From: Saccharothrix luteola
GTDB lineage: Bacteria; Actinomycetota; Actinomycetes; Mycobacteriales; Pseudonocardiaceae
Length of the DNA: 64,000 nucleotides
Direction of reading: 5' to 3'
NCBI RefSeq assembly: GCF_020859565.1
Contig: NZ_JAJHUO010000002.1
Location: forward strand, 124,001-188,000
Positions 32,890-41,025 of the stretch are shown piece after piece. The notes below the pieces were generated by a model. It saw nothing but the letters and a program-made list of their open reading frames with translations. It searched no databases and had not been told where the DNA came from. Numbering within the stretch: the stretch's first letter is position 1; every line of letters begins with the position of its first letter. The translations under genes were made by a program, and so were the position numbers.

Positions 32890-33554
32890 TGGCCAAGTTC
32901 GAGGACCAGCTCTTCGAAGACCTGATGCGCAGCCACGGAGCGGAGCTGGACACCGTGCCCGACCGGGCGGCGACCGGACGGCGCGCGATCGGCCGAACGG
33001 TGGGCATCGGCGGCACGGTGCTGGGCGTGGCGGGCGTGATCGCGCTGACCGGCACGCTGCTCCCCGGCGGGGCGCCGGCCGCCTACGCGGTCACCAAGGG
33101 GGCCGACGGCGTGGTGCGGGTGTCGATCACCGACCTCACCGGCGTGACCGGCGCGAACGAGGAGCTGCGCAGGCTGGGCGTGCGGGCGGTCGCGGTCCCG
33201 ATGCGCGACGGCTGCGTCGACCTGCGCAGCCTGCCGGTCGACACCGACCGCTTCGACACCGGGCTCAACTCGACGGTGGAGGAGGTGGACGGGCTCAGCA
33301 CCGGCACGCTGTCGTTCGACGCCGACGGCATCCCCGAGGGCGACACGCTGCTGCTGGCGGCGGCGCAGTCGCCCACCAGCGTCTCGCTGGCCGCGGCGCT
33401 GATCGTGGGTCCCGCGCCGGACTGCGTGAGCGTGCCGACGCTGCCGGCGGACGACCCGGCCGAGCCGGCGGGCGGCCGGACGGGTCCGGAGTCGGGCCAG
33501 GAGGTCCGGCCGGGAACGCCCGCGGCGAGCGCCGTCCAGCAGGGCGGCAGCTGA
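32886..33554 (+). CDS. Single-pass membrane protein coupled to the sigma factor (possible anti-sigma partner)
   Basis: This 222-residue protein has a cytoplasmic N-terminus of about 37 residues, one transmembrane helix (TVGIGGTVLGVAGVIALTGT, about 38-57) and an extracytoplasmic domain. That domain has one cysteine in each of two places (DGCVDL, PDCVSV) and a disordered Pro/Gly-rich tail. ATG overlaps the sigma-factor stop. The layout suits an anti-sigma or sensor protein, but the zinc-binding HxxxCxxC motif is absent, so the function is inferred from position only. Confidence 0.7.
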   Translation: MMAKFEDQLFEDLMRSHGAELDTVPDRAATGRRAIGRTVGIGGTVLGVAGVIALTGTLLPGGAPAAYAVTKGADGVVRVSITDLTGVTGANEELRRLGVRAVAVPMRDGCVDLRSLPVDTDRFDTGLNSTVEEVDGLSTGTLSFDADGIPEGDTLLLAAAQSPTSVSLAAALIVGPAPDCVSVPTLPADDPAEPAGGRTGPESGQEVRPGTPAASAVQQGGS

Positions 33555-33566
33555 TCCTGCCGGTAA

Positions 33567-33601
33567 CGCCCCGGGGAAGCGCGTCGTCGCTCCCCGGGGC
33601 G
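33567..33601 (+). terminator. Hairpin terminator after the sigma/anti-sigma pair
   Basis: Perfect 11-bp arms (CGCCCCGGGGA at 33567-33577, TCCCCGGGGCG at 33591-33601) flank a 13-base loop, starting 13 bases after the stop codon. No T-tract is present. Confidence 0.75.
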
Positions 33602-33735
33602 GATGCCGCAATCCAGTCCTGCTCCTCCACGCCGTCGAACATCAGCACCTGCCCCCCGCAGCCGGGTTCCCGGCACGCGGCCGCGAACGGCTGTCGGCAT
33701 CCGTCGTCACCCTGCCCCGGCCGAGCCGGGCGCTC

Positions 33736-33777
33736 TTGACTGGACCGCGACCGGACCGCATTGTGGGAGCGCTCCCG
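33736..33777 (+). promoter_or_regulatory. Promoter with CebR-type operator before the APH-fold kinase gene
   Basis: A -35 TTGACT (33736-33741) and -10-like CATTGT (33759-33764) are 17 bp apart. TGGGAGCGCTCCCG (33764-33777) follows immediately and matches 13 of 14 bases of the CebR box TGGGAGCGCTCCCA known from Streptomyces cello-oligosaccharide regulons. It covers the expected transcription start, ideal for repression. Confidence 0.7.
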
Positions 33778-33804
33778 TGATCCCGCCGTCGAGAGTGGAC
33801 CTCC

Positions 33805-34800
33805 GTGCAGAGCCAGACCAAGCGCCGCCTGTCCCCCGAAGACCTCGATGCCCTCGTGTCCGGCGCCGTCGGCGTCGGGTGCCGGCTCGAGACGGAGCTG
33901 ACCGACGGCTGGTTCAACACCGCCTACCGCGTCCTGCTCGACGACGGCCGTCTCGCCGTCGTCAAGGTCGCCCCGTCGGCCGATGCCCCGGTCCTGCGGT
34001 ACGAGCGCGGCATCCTGGGGACGGAGGCCATGGTCTACCGGCGGATCGCGGCCCTGCCCGGTGGCGGTGTGCCGACACCGGAACTGCTCTACGCGGGCCA
34101 GGAGTTCCTCGCCGTCTCCCTCTTGGACGGCGAACCGTGGGACAAGGCGGCCGACCGCGTGCCCCCGGCCACCGGGCGTGAGCTGCGCCGCGAACTGGGC
34201 GCGATCACCGCCCGCCTGCACACCCTGGCCCCGGAGGACGGCCGGTTCGGCTACCCGGCCGCGGAGTCCGGGCTCTCCGCGCCGGACTGGAGGACGGCCT
34301 TCACCGCCATGGTGGACGCGCTCCTCGACGACGCCGCGCGCTGGCAGTCCTCGCTGGGCGTGACGCCCGCCGAGATCCGGGCGCTGGTGGCGGAGGGCGG
34401 AGCCGCCCTCGACGAGGTCACCGAGCCCCGGCTGGTCCACTTCGACCTGTGGCCGGGCAACATCTTCGTCGACGTCACCGGCGACGGGGACCGGCCGCCC
34501 CGGATCGTCGGCCTCATCGACCACGAGCGGGCGTTCTGGGGTGATCCGGCGGCCGAACTGGTCTCCCTGGCCTTCGGCGGCGACGCGGGCCCCGACAGCG
34601 ACCTCGTCGCCGGGTACGCCGAAGCCGGCGGCGTCCTCGACTTCACGCCCGCGTTCCGGCACCGCCTCGCCCTGTACGAGCTCTACCTGGGCCTGCTGCT
34701 CGTCATCGAGTGCGGTCCCCGCGGCTACGGGCCGGATCACCTCGCGTTCTGCGGTCGCTACCTGGCCGACAGCCTCGACCGGTTGCGGGCACTGGGGTAA
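33805..34800 (+). CDS. Aminoglycoside-phosphotransferase-fold kinase (probably a metabolic or sugar kinase)
   Basis: This 331-residue protein has the APH/choline-kinase fold: ATP-loop region (GVGCRLETELTDGWFNTAYR), Lys in AVVKVAPS, the Brenner motif HFDLWPGN with catalytic Asp and Asn, and the metal Asp in GLIDHERAFWGDP. Despite the family name there is no reason to call it a resistance gene. The CebR-type operator just upstream ties it to carbohydrate metabolism, so a sugar or fructosamine kinase is more likely. It is a single-gene unit converging with the DUF1877 gene. Confidence 0.8.
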   Translation: MQSQTKRRLSPEDLDALVSGAVGVGCRLETELTDGWFNTAYRVLLDDGRLAVVKVAPSADAPVLRYERGILGTEAMVYRRIAALPGGGVPTPELLYAGQEFLAVSLLDGEPWDKAADRVPPATGRELRRELGAITARLHTLAPEDGRFGYPAAESGLSAPDWRTAFTAMVDALLDDAARWQSSLGVTPAEIRALVAEGGAALDEVTEPRLVHFDLWPGNIFVDVTGDGDRPPRIVGLIDHERAFWGDPAAELVSLAFGGDAGPDSDLVAGYAEAGGVLDFTPAFRHRLALYELYLGLLLVIECGPRGYGPDHLAFCGRYLADSLDRLRALG

Positions 34801-34825
34801 GGCCACACCGATGACCTGAGCGCGA

Positions 34826-35281
34826 TCAGAAGCTGATCACCCGGATCAGCGCTCCTTCCGCTGCGGCCGTCTCCGCGAAGAACTCGACGAGGTCCACGTA
34901 GTCGTCACGCAGGTCGTCGATGCCGTCGTCGTCCCAGAACTGCCGCCAGGGGTAGACCTCCTGCTCGCTCAGCCGCCGCGGGTCGTAGTGGCCGGCCAAC
35001 ACCTCGAACGGCGTCGCACCCAGCGTCGTGGCGGCCTCGGCGACCATGCTGTCGCTCCACCCCGAGAGGACGCCGTCGGTGTCGATGATGAAGCCGTCCT
35101 CGTGCAGCTCGATCCTCACCTCGGCGGCGTCCAACAGGAACTGGATGCCCGCCCACGACTTCTCCAGGGAGTAGGAGGGCAGGTCTTCGTCCTGCAGGTG
35201 CTCCAGCGCCCATTCCGGATCCTTGATCGCCCGGTCCAGCTGCCCAGGGGTGACCTGGGTGAACGCCAGCGTCGTGCTCAT
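34826..35281 (-). CDS. DUF1877 (YfbM-like) protein
   Basis: This 151-residue protein starts at ATG 35281 and opens MSTTLAFTQVTPGQLDRAI, like other DUF1877/YfbM proteins. It has the family's acidic middle (SLEKSWAGIQFLLD) and C-terminus (YPWRQFWDDDGIDDLRDDYV). The family's function is unknown; it is cytoplasmic and has been noted near toxin-immunity loci. A longer frame upstream of the chosen start is unlikely to be coding. Confidence 0.72.
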   Translation of the reverse strand: MSTTLAFTQVTPGQLDRAIKDPEWALEHLQDEDLPSYSLEKSWAGIQFLLDAAEVRIELHEDGFIIDTDGVLSGWSDSMVAEAATTLGATPFEVLAGHYDPRRLSEQEVYPWRQFWDDDGIDDLRDDYVDLVEFFAETAAAEGALIRVISF

Positions 35282-35449
35282 GTGCCCACCATCCCGCGTT
35301 GATCTTGTGAGGCCACCAACCTGCACGCCGATCTCCGGCGTCGTCAATCGGTCGATCAACCGACACCGCCCCGGAGCCGTGCTCCTCGCTGTGGGGTCAG
35401 GTGAGCGGCGTGACCAGGCGCCAGGTCCGCACCACGGCCCCGGCGCGGT

Positions 35450-35995
35450 TCATGTCCGGCACCCGCGCTCCAGCCTGCGCAGCGACGGATGGCGACGGCG
35501 GAGTTCCGCCGGGTGGTCCGTCACGCTCTCAGGGTGCTCGGCGGACAGCAGTTCCTGGCGGTGGGCGAAGTCCAGCAGGGCGTCGCACTCCACGAAGTGG
35601 TCGAGGGACGGGAACGCGGGCAGGTCCACGTCGAGCAGGCCGAACAGCACCGTGCCGTCCGGGAGCAGGCTGCCGCTGGACACGCCGTCGGGGTGCTCGT
35701 TCATGATTGCGTACCAGAACTCGACGCGACCGGTGCCGGTGTCCGCTTCGAGGACGGGTCCGAACACGATCCTCCCGAGCAGCGGACCGGGGTGGGTCAA
35801 CCCCGAGTACCGCTGCTGCGCCGACCGCAAGGCGGCCAGCGCCTGCTCGTCGCAATAGCCGAGCGCCGCACGCATCTCGGCCCGACATTCATCGTCGTCC
35901 GGACCGGCGACCCGGCCGGCGTGCTCGGCCAAGAACGCCCCGGCGCGAACGCTCAACGGCGCCGGCGAATCGAGAACGTGAGCGACCGCGTGCAT
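35450..35995 (-). CDS. Hypothetical protein, possibly truncated at its C-terminus
   Basis: This 181-residue protein is not recognised. It is acidic and mixed alpha/beta (GRIVFGPVLEADTGTGRVEF, FPSLDHFVECDALLDFAHRQ). Its ATG lies three bases after the stop of a small frameshifted gene, so the two were probably one operon. After its stop another frame continues with coding-like sequence (MNRAGAVVRTWRLVTPLT, down to 35397), which may be its original tail displaced by a second frameshift. Function unknown. Confidence 0.6.
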   Translation of the reverse strand: MHAVAHVLDSPAPLSVRAGAFLAEHAGRVAGPDDDECRAEMRAALGYCDEQALAALRSAQQRYSGLTHPGPLLGRIVFGPVLEADTGTGRVEFWYAIMNEHPDGVSSGSLLPDGTVLFGLLDVDLPAFPSLDHFVECDALLDFAHRQELLSAEHPESVTDHPAELRRRHPSLRRLERGCRT

Positions 35996-35998
35996 CGG

Positions 35999-36189
35999 TC
36001 AGCGGTTCGCGGGCGTGCAGCTCAGCCGCCCGCCCGGTTCCCGGTCCCGGCCGGGGTAGCAGCCGGTGACGGCGGCTGCCCGCCACAGCGCGGTCAGCGC
36101 GCGTTGGAGCGTTCGTCGTCGCGGTCACCGATTTCCGACGCCGGCTCGTAGAAGCCGCCGGACCAGTTCTCCGCGTCGGTGAACGCCAT
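35999..36189 (-). pseudogene. Small gene broken by a frameshift
   Basis: ATG 36189 opens MAFTDAENWSGGFYEPASEI and continues to DDERS before a premature TGA (36094-36096). In another frame the sequence continues smoothly as RALTALWRAAAVTGCYPGRD and ends NR-stop at 35999-36001, just before the next gene. Adding one base near 36111 would join the halves as DDERLQRALTALW in a protein of about 63 residues. The 191-nt span, not divisible by three, fits a single-base loss. It is a recent pseudogene or a sequencing error. Function unknown. Confidence 0.6.
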
Positions 36190-36294
36190 CGGGTCATGCG
36201 CCACCGCAGTGTTCCAAACGACCACGCGGCCGTCGCGCGCATTCCTCCCCGCAGCACCGTTGGACGGCGACTGGATGTCACGGAGAAGTCGCGG

Positions 36295-36341
36295 TACGTT
36301 GGGAGCGCTCCCAGAAATGAGCCTTCCCCCTGCCCTAGGAG
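36295..36341 (+). promoter_or_regulatory. Promoter with perfect CebR-type operator before the sugar dehydrogenase gene
   Basis: TGGGAGCGCTCCCA (36300-36313) is a perfect 14-bp palindrome identical to the CebR box. A -10-like TACGTT (36295-36300) directly abuts it, so bound repressor would cover the transcription start. AGGAG (36337-36341) is the ribosome site for ATG 36349. Confidence 0.72.
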
Positions 36342-36348
36342 CCGAACC

Positions 36349-37581
36349 ATGTTGCGACGGCGTAGTCGCCCGGTCACCTTCCCGGCCGGCCTGCTCGTTC
36401 TGGCCCTGTCCGCGTTCCTCTTACCCGCGGTGTCGGTGAACGGCAGCGCCGCGGCCGACACCCGCGCGGCGCCGCTCACCGAGCTGACCGTGGCGTCCGA
36501 ACAAGTGGCGTCCGGCCTGCGGCGTCCCATCGCGATCACCGGTCTGCCGGACGGCCGGATGCTGATCGCCGAGAAGCAGGGCACCGTCCGCGCCTACCAC
36601 CCCGACACGGGCCTGGCGGCCGCACCGGTGCTCGACCTGACCTCCCGGATCGACGCCTCGGACAACGAGCGCGGGCTCCTCGGCATCACGCCCGCGCCGA
36701 ACTTCGCCCGGACCGGGATCCTCTACGTGGCGTACACGAGCCTGCCGGCGGGCGAGCTGACCCTGGCGCGAGTGCCCATCGGCGCTCCTGACCGCGTGCA
36801 GGTGCTGCTCACCCAGGAGCACGCCGAGTACGGCAACCACAACGGCGGCCAGGTGGCGTTCGGCCGAGACGGTTACCTCTACTGGTCCCTCGGCGACGGC
36901 GGCGGCGCGTACGACCCGTTCAAGTCCGGCCAGGACCTCGGCACCCTGCTCGGGAAGATCGTGCGGATCGACGTCAACCGCGCCTGCGGGCCGAAGCCCT
37001 ACTGCGTGCCCACCAACAACCCGTTCGTCCGCGTGTCGGGCGCGCGGCCGGAGATCTGGCTCTACGGGTTGCGCAACGCGTGGCGGTTCTCCGTCGACCC
37101 GGTCGACGGCTCGCTGTGGATCGGTGACGTCGGCCAGGGCCTGGTCGAGGAGGTCAACCACATCCGCCCGTGGCAGGGCGGGGCGAACCTCGGCTGGTCG
37201 TGCAAGGAGGGCACCCCGGTGTTCGACCCGCAGCAGTGCAAGCCGGGCGGGCGGTACACCGATCCGGTCTTCGAGTACGACCACTACAACGACAACTGCT
37301 CGGTGACGGGCGGCGTGGTGTACCGCGGGTCCCGGACGCCGGAGGCGTGGGGGACCTACGTCGCGGCCGACTACTGCTCGACCCGCGTGTACGCCGTGCG
37401 CCCGAAGTTCGACGGCACCTACGAGTCGGCCGCGATCGGCCACCTCCCCACCCAACCGTCCGCGATCGCCACCGATGCCAAGGGCGAGCTGTACTCGCTC
37501 AGCGACCTCCCGGGGGGCCTGAACCGAGTGCGGTTCGAGCGGGTCCAGCCGGCCGTTGGCGGCGGAGCGGCGAACCGCTGA
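36349..37581 (+). CDS. Secreted PQQ-dependent sugar dehydrogenase (soluble glucose dehydrogenase-like)
   Basis: This 410-residue protein has a signal peptide (LLVLALSAFLLPAVSVNGSA) and a six-bladed propeller of the glucose/sorbosone dehydrogenase family. Hallmarks are GNHNGGQVAFGRDGYLYWSL with the catalytic His, LGTLLGKIVRIDVN, GLRNAWRFSVDP and GDVGQG. It should oxidise aldose sugars outside the cell using PQQ. The CebR-type box suggests induction by cello-oligosaccharides, so an oligosaccharide substrate is possible. Extra cysteines (NRACGPKPYC, NDNCSV) may form disulfides. Confidence 0.87.
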   Translation: MLRRRSRPVTFPAGLLVLALSAFLLPAVSVNGSAAADTRAAPLTELTVASEQVASGLRRPIAITGLPDGRMLIAEKQGTVRAYHPDTGLAAAPVLDLTSRIDASDNERGLLGITPAPNFARTGILYVAYTSLPAGELTLARVPIGAPDRVQVLLTQEHAEYGNHNGGQVAFGRDGYLYWSLGDGGGAYDPFKSGQDLGTLLGKIVRIDVNRACGPKPYCVPTNNPFVRVSGARPEIWLYGLRNAWRFSVDPVDGSLWIGDVGQGLVEEVNHIRPWQGGANLGWSCKEGTPVFDPQQCKPGGRYTDPVFEYDHYNDNCSVTGGVVYRGSRTPEAWGTYVAADYCSTRVYAVRPKFDGTYESAAIGHLPTQPSAIATDAKGELYSLSDLPGGLNRVRFERVQPAVGGGAANR

Positions 37582-37615
37582 CAGGGCACGTGCCCGCATC
37601 CGCAAGACCTGTACC

Positions 37616-37644
37616 GGGGACGGCCGCGCCCAGCGGCCGTCCCC
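37616..37644. terminator. Bidirectional hairpin between convergent sugar dehydrogenase and LacI genes
   Basis: Perfect 12-bp arms (GGGGACGGCCGC and its complement) flank a five-base loop in the 77-bp gap between two convergent genes, so it likely ends both transcripts. Confidence 0.8.
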
Positions 37645-37658
37645 GCGTCGTGTCCCGG

Positions 37659-38717
37659 TCAGGCGCTGCCGCCGCGCACCAGTTCGGTGGGCAGGAGGAG
37701 GCCGGCTTCGTCGTCACGTCCGTGCTCGACCTGGCGCAGGCAGCGCGCGACCAGCTCACGCGAGATGCGCTCGACGGGGATGCGGGCGCTGGTCAGGGTG
37801 GGTTCGGTGACGAGCCCGACGGCGCCGCCGTCGAAGCCGGTGATCGCCACGTCCGAGCCGACCCGCAGGCCCAGCGAGTGCGCGACGCTGAGCACGACCG
37901 CGGCGACGGCGTCGCTGCCCGTCACGATGGCGCTCGGCGGGTTCTTGCCGGTGAGCAGCTGGTGCGCGCGGCGGCGGACGCGCTGGTCGGGGCCGCGGAA
38001 GACCGACGTCTTGGGCAGGCGGAGGCCGTGGTGGGACATCCGCCGCAGGAAGCCGTCGAGGCGTTCGGCCTTCCAGTACTGGTCGCCGTCGGTGCCGAGG
38101 TAGGCGAACCGCTGGTGGCCCTCGGCGACGAGCAGGTCCACCACCGCGCCCATGCCCGCCACGTTGTCCACGTCCACCCAGTGCTGCGGCAGGTCGGGGG
38201 AGAGGCGGCCGAAGGAGGCGAAGGGGATGTCGCTGTCGGCCAGGAAGCGGGCCCGCTCGTCCTCCACGCTGGACTCCGACAGGACCACCGCGTCCACGGC
38301 GTGCCGGGCGACGAGGTCCTTGAACACGCCGAGCGGGTCGTCGCGGTGGTGGGTGAAGACGAGCACCTGGTGGTCGACGTCGGCGCCGGCCTTCACCAGG
38401 GCGAGCAGGAAGTGCAGCGTGAAGCCCTGCGCGCGGTCCAGCTGCTCGCCGAAGATGTGGTAGCCGATCTGCATCGTCCGCCGGGATCGCAGGGTCTGCG
38501 CGGCGCGGTTGGGCTGGTAGCCCAGTGCCCGCATCGCGCTGGTGACCTTCTCGTGGGTCGCGGCGGAGTAGTACTCGTCGCGCCCGTTGAGGACGTTGGA
38601 CACGGTCTGCCTCGACACGCCCGCGGCGGCGGCCACGTCCACGATGCCGACGCGCCGCTTCCCCTGGTCCGCACCCTCTCTGGGCACCGGGTCCACCTCC
38701 TCGTACCGGGACATCAT
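37659..38717 (-). CDS. LacI family transcriptional regulator of the alpha-galactosidase locus
   Basis: This 352-residue repressor has the LacI helix-turn-helix (VDVAAAAGVSRQTVSNVLNG), a hinge (NRAAQTLRSRRT) and a periplasmic-binding-like sugar domain (ITGFDGG, DVDNVAGMG). It is divergent from the GH36 gene. Two copies of CATTGAACGTTCAATG (one with a mismatch) lie in the shared promoter and are its likely operators. They differ from the CebR box, so this is not the regulator of those sites. ATG 38714 is an alternative start one codon in. Confidence 0.9.
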   Translation of the reverse strand: MMSRYEEVDPVPREGADQGKRRVGIVDVAAAAGVSRQTVSNVLNGRDEYYSAATHEKVTSAMRALGYQPNRAAQTLRSRRTMQIGYHIFGEQLDRAQGFTLHFLLALVKAGADVDHQVLVFTHHRDDPLGVFKDLVARHAVDAVVLSESSVEDERARFLADSDIPFASFGRLSPDLPQHWVDVDNVAGMGAVVDLLVAEGHQRFAYLGTDGDQYWKAERLDGFLRRMSHHGLRLPKTSVFRGPDQRVRRRAHQLLTGKNPPSAIVTGSDAVAAVVLSVAHSLGLRVGSDVAITGFDGGAVGLVTEPTLTSARIPVERISRELVARCLRQVEHGRDDEAGLLLPTELVRGGSA

Positions 38718-38741
38718 TCACCCTAGGTGACGACCCCCTTG

Positions 38742-38830
38742 CATTGAACGTTCAATGTTGCCTACTCGTTACCACCCCCACCGTTGACCTGCCGCGGATC
38801 GTGCTGACATCTTCCATGGAACGTTCAATG
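38742..38830. promoter_or_regulatory. LacI operator pair and alpha-galactosidase promoter
   Basis: CATTGAACGTTCAATG (38742-38757) is a perfect palindrome; CATGGAACGTTCAATG (38815-38830) differs at one base. Their centres are 73 bp apart, about seven helical turns, which suits looping by a tetramer or cooperative binding. A -35 TTGACC (38784-38789) lies between them, with a weak -10 near 38807, so the second operator covers the start site of the GH36 transcript. Confidence 0.75.
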
Positions 38831-38859
38831 TGACGAGTGCTCCACCGCCTGGAGGTCGT

Positions 38860-41025
38860 GTGTCCACCGCACCACCGGTCACCGCGCCGGCCGTCGACGG
38901 CGTCGGCCGGATCGTCCACTTGCGAGCCGACGGCGTGAGCTTGGTGCTGCGCTGCAAGGACTCCGGGTTGCCACACGTCCTGCACTGGGGCGCGGACCTC
39001 GGCCCCGACGCCGGTCTGGACGCGGTGGCGGCGACGAGCGTGCCGGCGGTGGTGCCGAACGCTACCGACACGCCGGGCGCCGTGGCCGTGCTGCCGGAGC
39101 ACGCGACCGCCTGGCCGGGGCTGCCCGGTCTGCGCGGCCACCGGGAAGGGCGCGACTGGTCGCCGCTGCTCACCGTCGAACGGGTCGTCGAGAACGGCGA
39201 CTCGTGCCGGGTCCACGCCGTCGACGCGGAGGCCGGTCTCGCCCTGGACCTGGAGGTCGGGCTCACCCCCTCCGGGCTGGCACGCCTGCGTGCCACCGTG
39301 CGCAACACCGGTGACACCGCCTACACCCTCGACGGGGTGGTGCTCGCGCTGCCCGTGCCACCGCGTGCCACCGAGCTGCTCGACCTCACCGGGCGCTGGG
39401 GCCGGGAGCGCACGCCGCAGCGCAGGCCGTTCGGCGTGGAGGCGCACGTGCGGGACAGCCGGCGCGGTCGGACCGGTTCGGACGCCACGCTGGTCCTGGT
39501 GGCGGGTGAGAGCGGCTTCGGCTTCCGGCGGGGCCGGGTGTGGGGGGTGCACGTCGCCTGGAGCGGCAACCACCGCACCTACGCCGAACGCGTGCCCACC
39601 GGCGAAGCCGTGCTCGGGGGCGGCGAGCTGCTGCTGGAGGGCGAGGTGCGGCTGGAGCCGGGGGAGGCGTACTCGACCCCCGAGGTGTTCGGCTCCTGCG
39701 GCGACGGGCTGGACGAGCTGTCGGCCCGCTTCCACCGCCACCTGCGGTCGAGGCCCCACCACCCGAAGGGGCCGCGGCGCGTGGTGCTCAACACCTGGGA
39801 GGCGGTGTACTTCGACCACGACCTGGAGCGGCTGCGCGCCCTGGCCGACCGGGGCGCGGAGGTGGGCGCGGAGCTGTTCGTGCTGGACGACGGCTGGTTC
39901 CGCAACCGGCGCGACGACACCGCCGGGCTGGGCGACTGGCACGTCGACGAGCGGGTCTGGCCCGACGGCCTGCACCCGCTGGTCGACCACGTCCGCGCCC
40001 AGGGCATGGAGTTCGGCCTGTGGGTGGAGCCGGAGATGGTCAGCGCCGACTCCGACCTCCTGCGGAACCACCCGGACTGGGTGCTGTCCACGGGCGGTCG
40101 TCGCCCGCCGCTGGTGCGCGGCCAGCACGTGCTCGACCTGACCCGCCCGGAGGTGCGGGCCCACCTCCTGGAGCGCCTCGACGCCCTGGTGACCGAGTAC
40201 CGGATCGCGTACCTCAAGTGGGACCACAACCGCGACCTGGTCGACGCGGGTGACTCGCGCACCGGTCGCGCCGCCGTGCACGCCCAGACGCTGGCCGTCT
40301 ACGGCCTGCTCGACGAGCTGCGCCGCCGCCACCCCGGGCTGGAGGTCGAGTCCTGCTCCTCCGGCGGGTCGCGGGTGGACCTGGGCATCCTGGAGCGCGC
40401 CGACCGGGTGTGGGCCAGCGACTGCATCGACGCGCTGGACCGGCAGGGCATCCAGCGCTGGACGGGCCTGTTGCTGCCACCCGAGCTCATCGGCGCGCAC
40501 ATCGGCGCCGCCCGGTCGCACACCACGGGCCGCGTGCACGACCTGGACTTCCGGGCGGCCACCGCGCTGTTCGGCCACCTGGGCATCGAGTGGGACCTCG
40601 CCGCGGCCGATCCGGCGGAGCTGGCCGGGCTGGCGCGCTGGGTGGGGTTCTACCGGCGGGTCCGCGGCTGGCTGCACCGCGGGCGGGTGGTGCGGTCGGA
40701 CTCGCCGGACCCGGCGATCCTGGTGCACGGCGTCGTGTCCGAGGACGACGCCCAGGCGTTGTTCGCCGTGGTCGCGCTGGCCTCGGGGACTACCACCTCG
40801 CCGGGACGGGTGACGCTGCCCGGCCTGCCGCCCGACCGGCGGTTCACCGTCCGGCCCGTCGACCACGCCGGCCCGCCGCCGTCCACGGCCCTGGTCGCGG
40901 TCCCGTGGCTGTCCACCGGGGCCTGTCTGTCCGGGCTGGAACTGGCGGAGGTGGGCGTCCAGATCCCGCCGCTGCACCCCGAGCAGACCCTGTTGCTGCA
41001 CCTGGTGCGGGAGGAGCGCGCATGA
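38860..41025 (+). CDS. GH36 alpha-galactosidase
   Basis: This 721-residue protein has the GH36 N-terminal beta domain, a barrel with FVLDDGWFRNRRDD, the nucleophile Asp in YLKWDHNRD and the acid/base Asp in WASDCIDALDR. SCSSGGSR, before the acid/base strand, is a GH36 substrate motif. There is no signal peptide, so it should act in the cytoplasm on galactosides delivered by the ABC genes that follow. GTG 38860 is chosen for its GGAGG site; an earlier GTG at 38830 lies inside the operator. It overlaps the first permease (ATGA). Confidence 0.9.
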   Translation: MSTAPPVTAPAVDGVGRIVHLRADGVSLVLRCKDSGLPHVLHWGADLGPDAGLDAVAATSVPAVVPNATDTPGAVAVLPEHATAWPGLPGLRGHREGRDWSPLLTVERVVENGDSCRVHAVDAEAGLALDLEVGLTPSGLARLRATVRNTGDTAYTLDGVVLALPVPPRATELLDLTGRWGRERTPQRRPFGVEAHVRDSRRGRTGSDATLVLVAGESGFGFRRGRVWGVHVAWSGNHRTYAERVPTGEAVLGGGELLLEGEVRLEPGEAYSTPEVFGSCGDGLDELSARFHRHLRSRPHHPKGPRRVVLNTWEAVYFDHDLERLRALADRGAEVGAELFVLDDGWFRNRRDDTAGLGDWHVDERVWPDGLHPLVDHVRAQGMEFGLWVEPEMVSADSDLLRNHPDWVLSTGGRRPPLVRGQHVLDLTRPEVRAHLLERLDALVTEYRIAYLKWDHNRDLVDAGDSRTGRAAVHAQTLAVYGLLDELRRRHPGLEVESCSSGGSRVDLGILERADRVWASDCIDALDRQGIQRWTGLLLPPELIGAHIGAARSHTTGRVHDLDFRAATALFGHLGIEWDLAAADPAELAGLARWVGFYRRVRGWLHRGRVVRSDSPDPAILVHGVVSEDDAQALFAVVALASGTTTSPGRVTLPGLPPDRRFTVRPVDHAGPPPSTALVAVPWLSTGACLSGLELAEVGVQIPPLHPEQTLLLHLVREERA

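Larger units (their letters stand above)
35996..36348. other. Intergenic stretch with frameshifted gene and CebR-type promoter
   Basis: These 353 bp hold the broken small gene (35999-36189, minus strand) and the control region of the sugar dehydrogenase, with the CebR-type box at 36300-36313. Nothing else coding was seen. Confidence 0.5.

Noticed and set aside
33603..33735. Coding-like words on the minus strand (CREPGCGGQVLMFDGVEEQDW)
   Set aside because: The frame looks protein-like but has no good start and runs into a perfect terminator hairpin. It may be a gene remnant, but the support is too thin for a feature.
33805..34800. Antibiotic resistance gene (aminoglycoside phosphotransferase)
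   Set aside because: Only the fold supports this. The CebR-type operator upstream favours a metabolic kinase.
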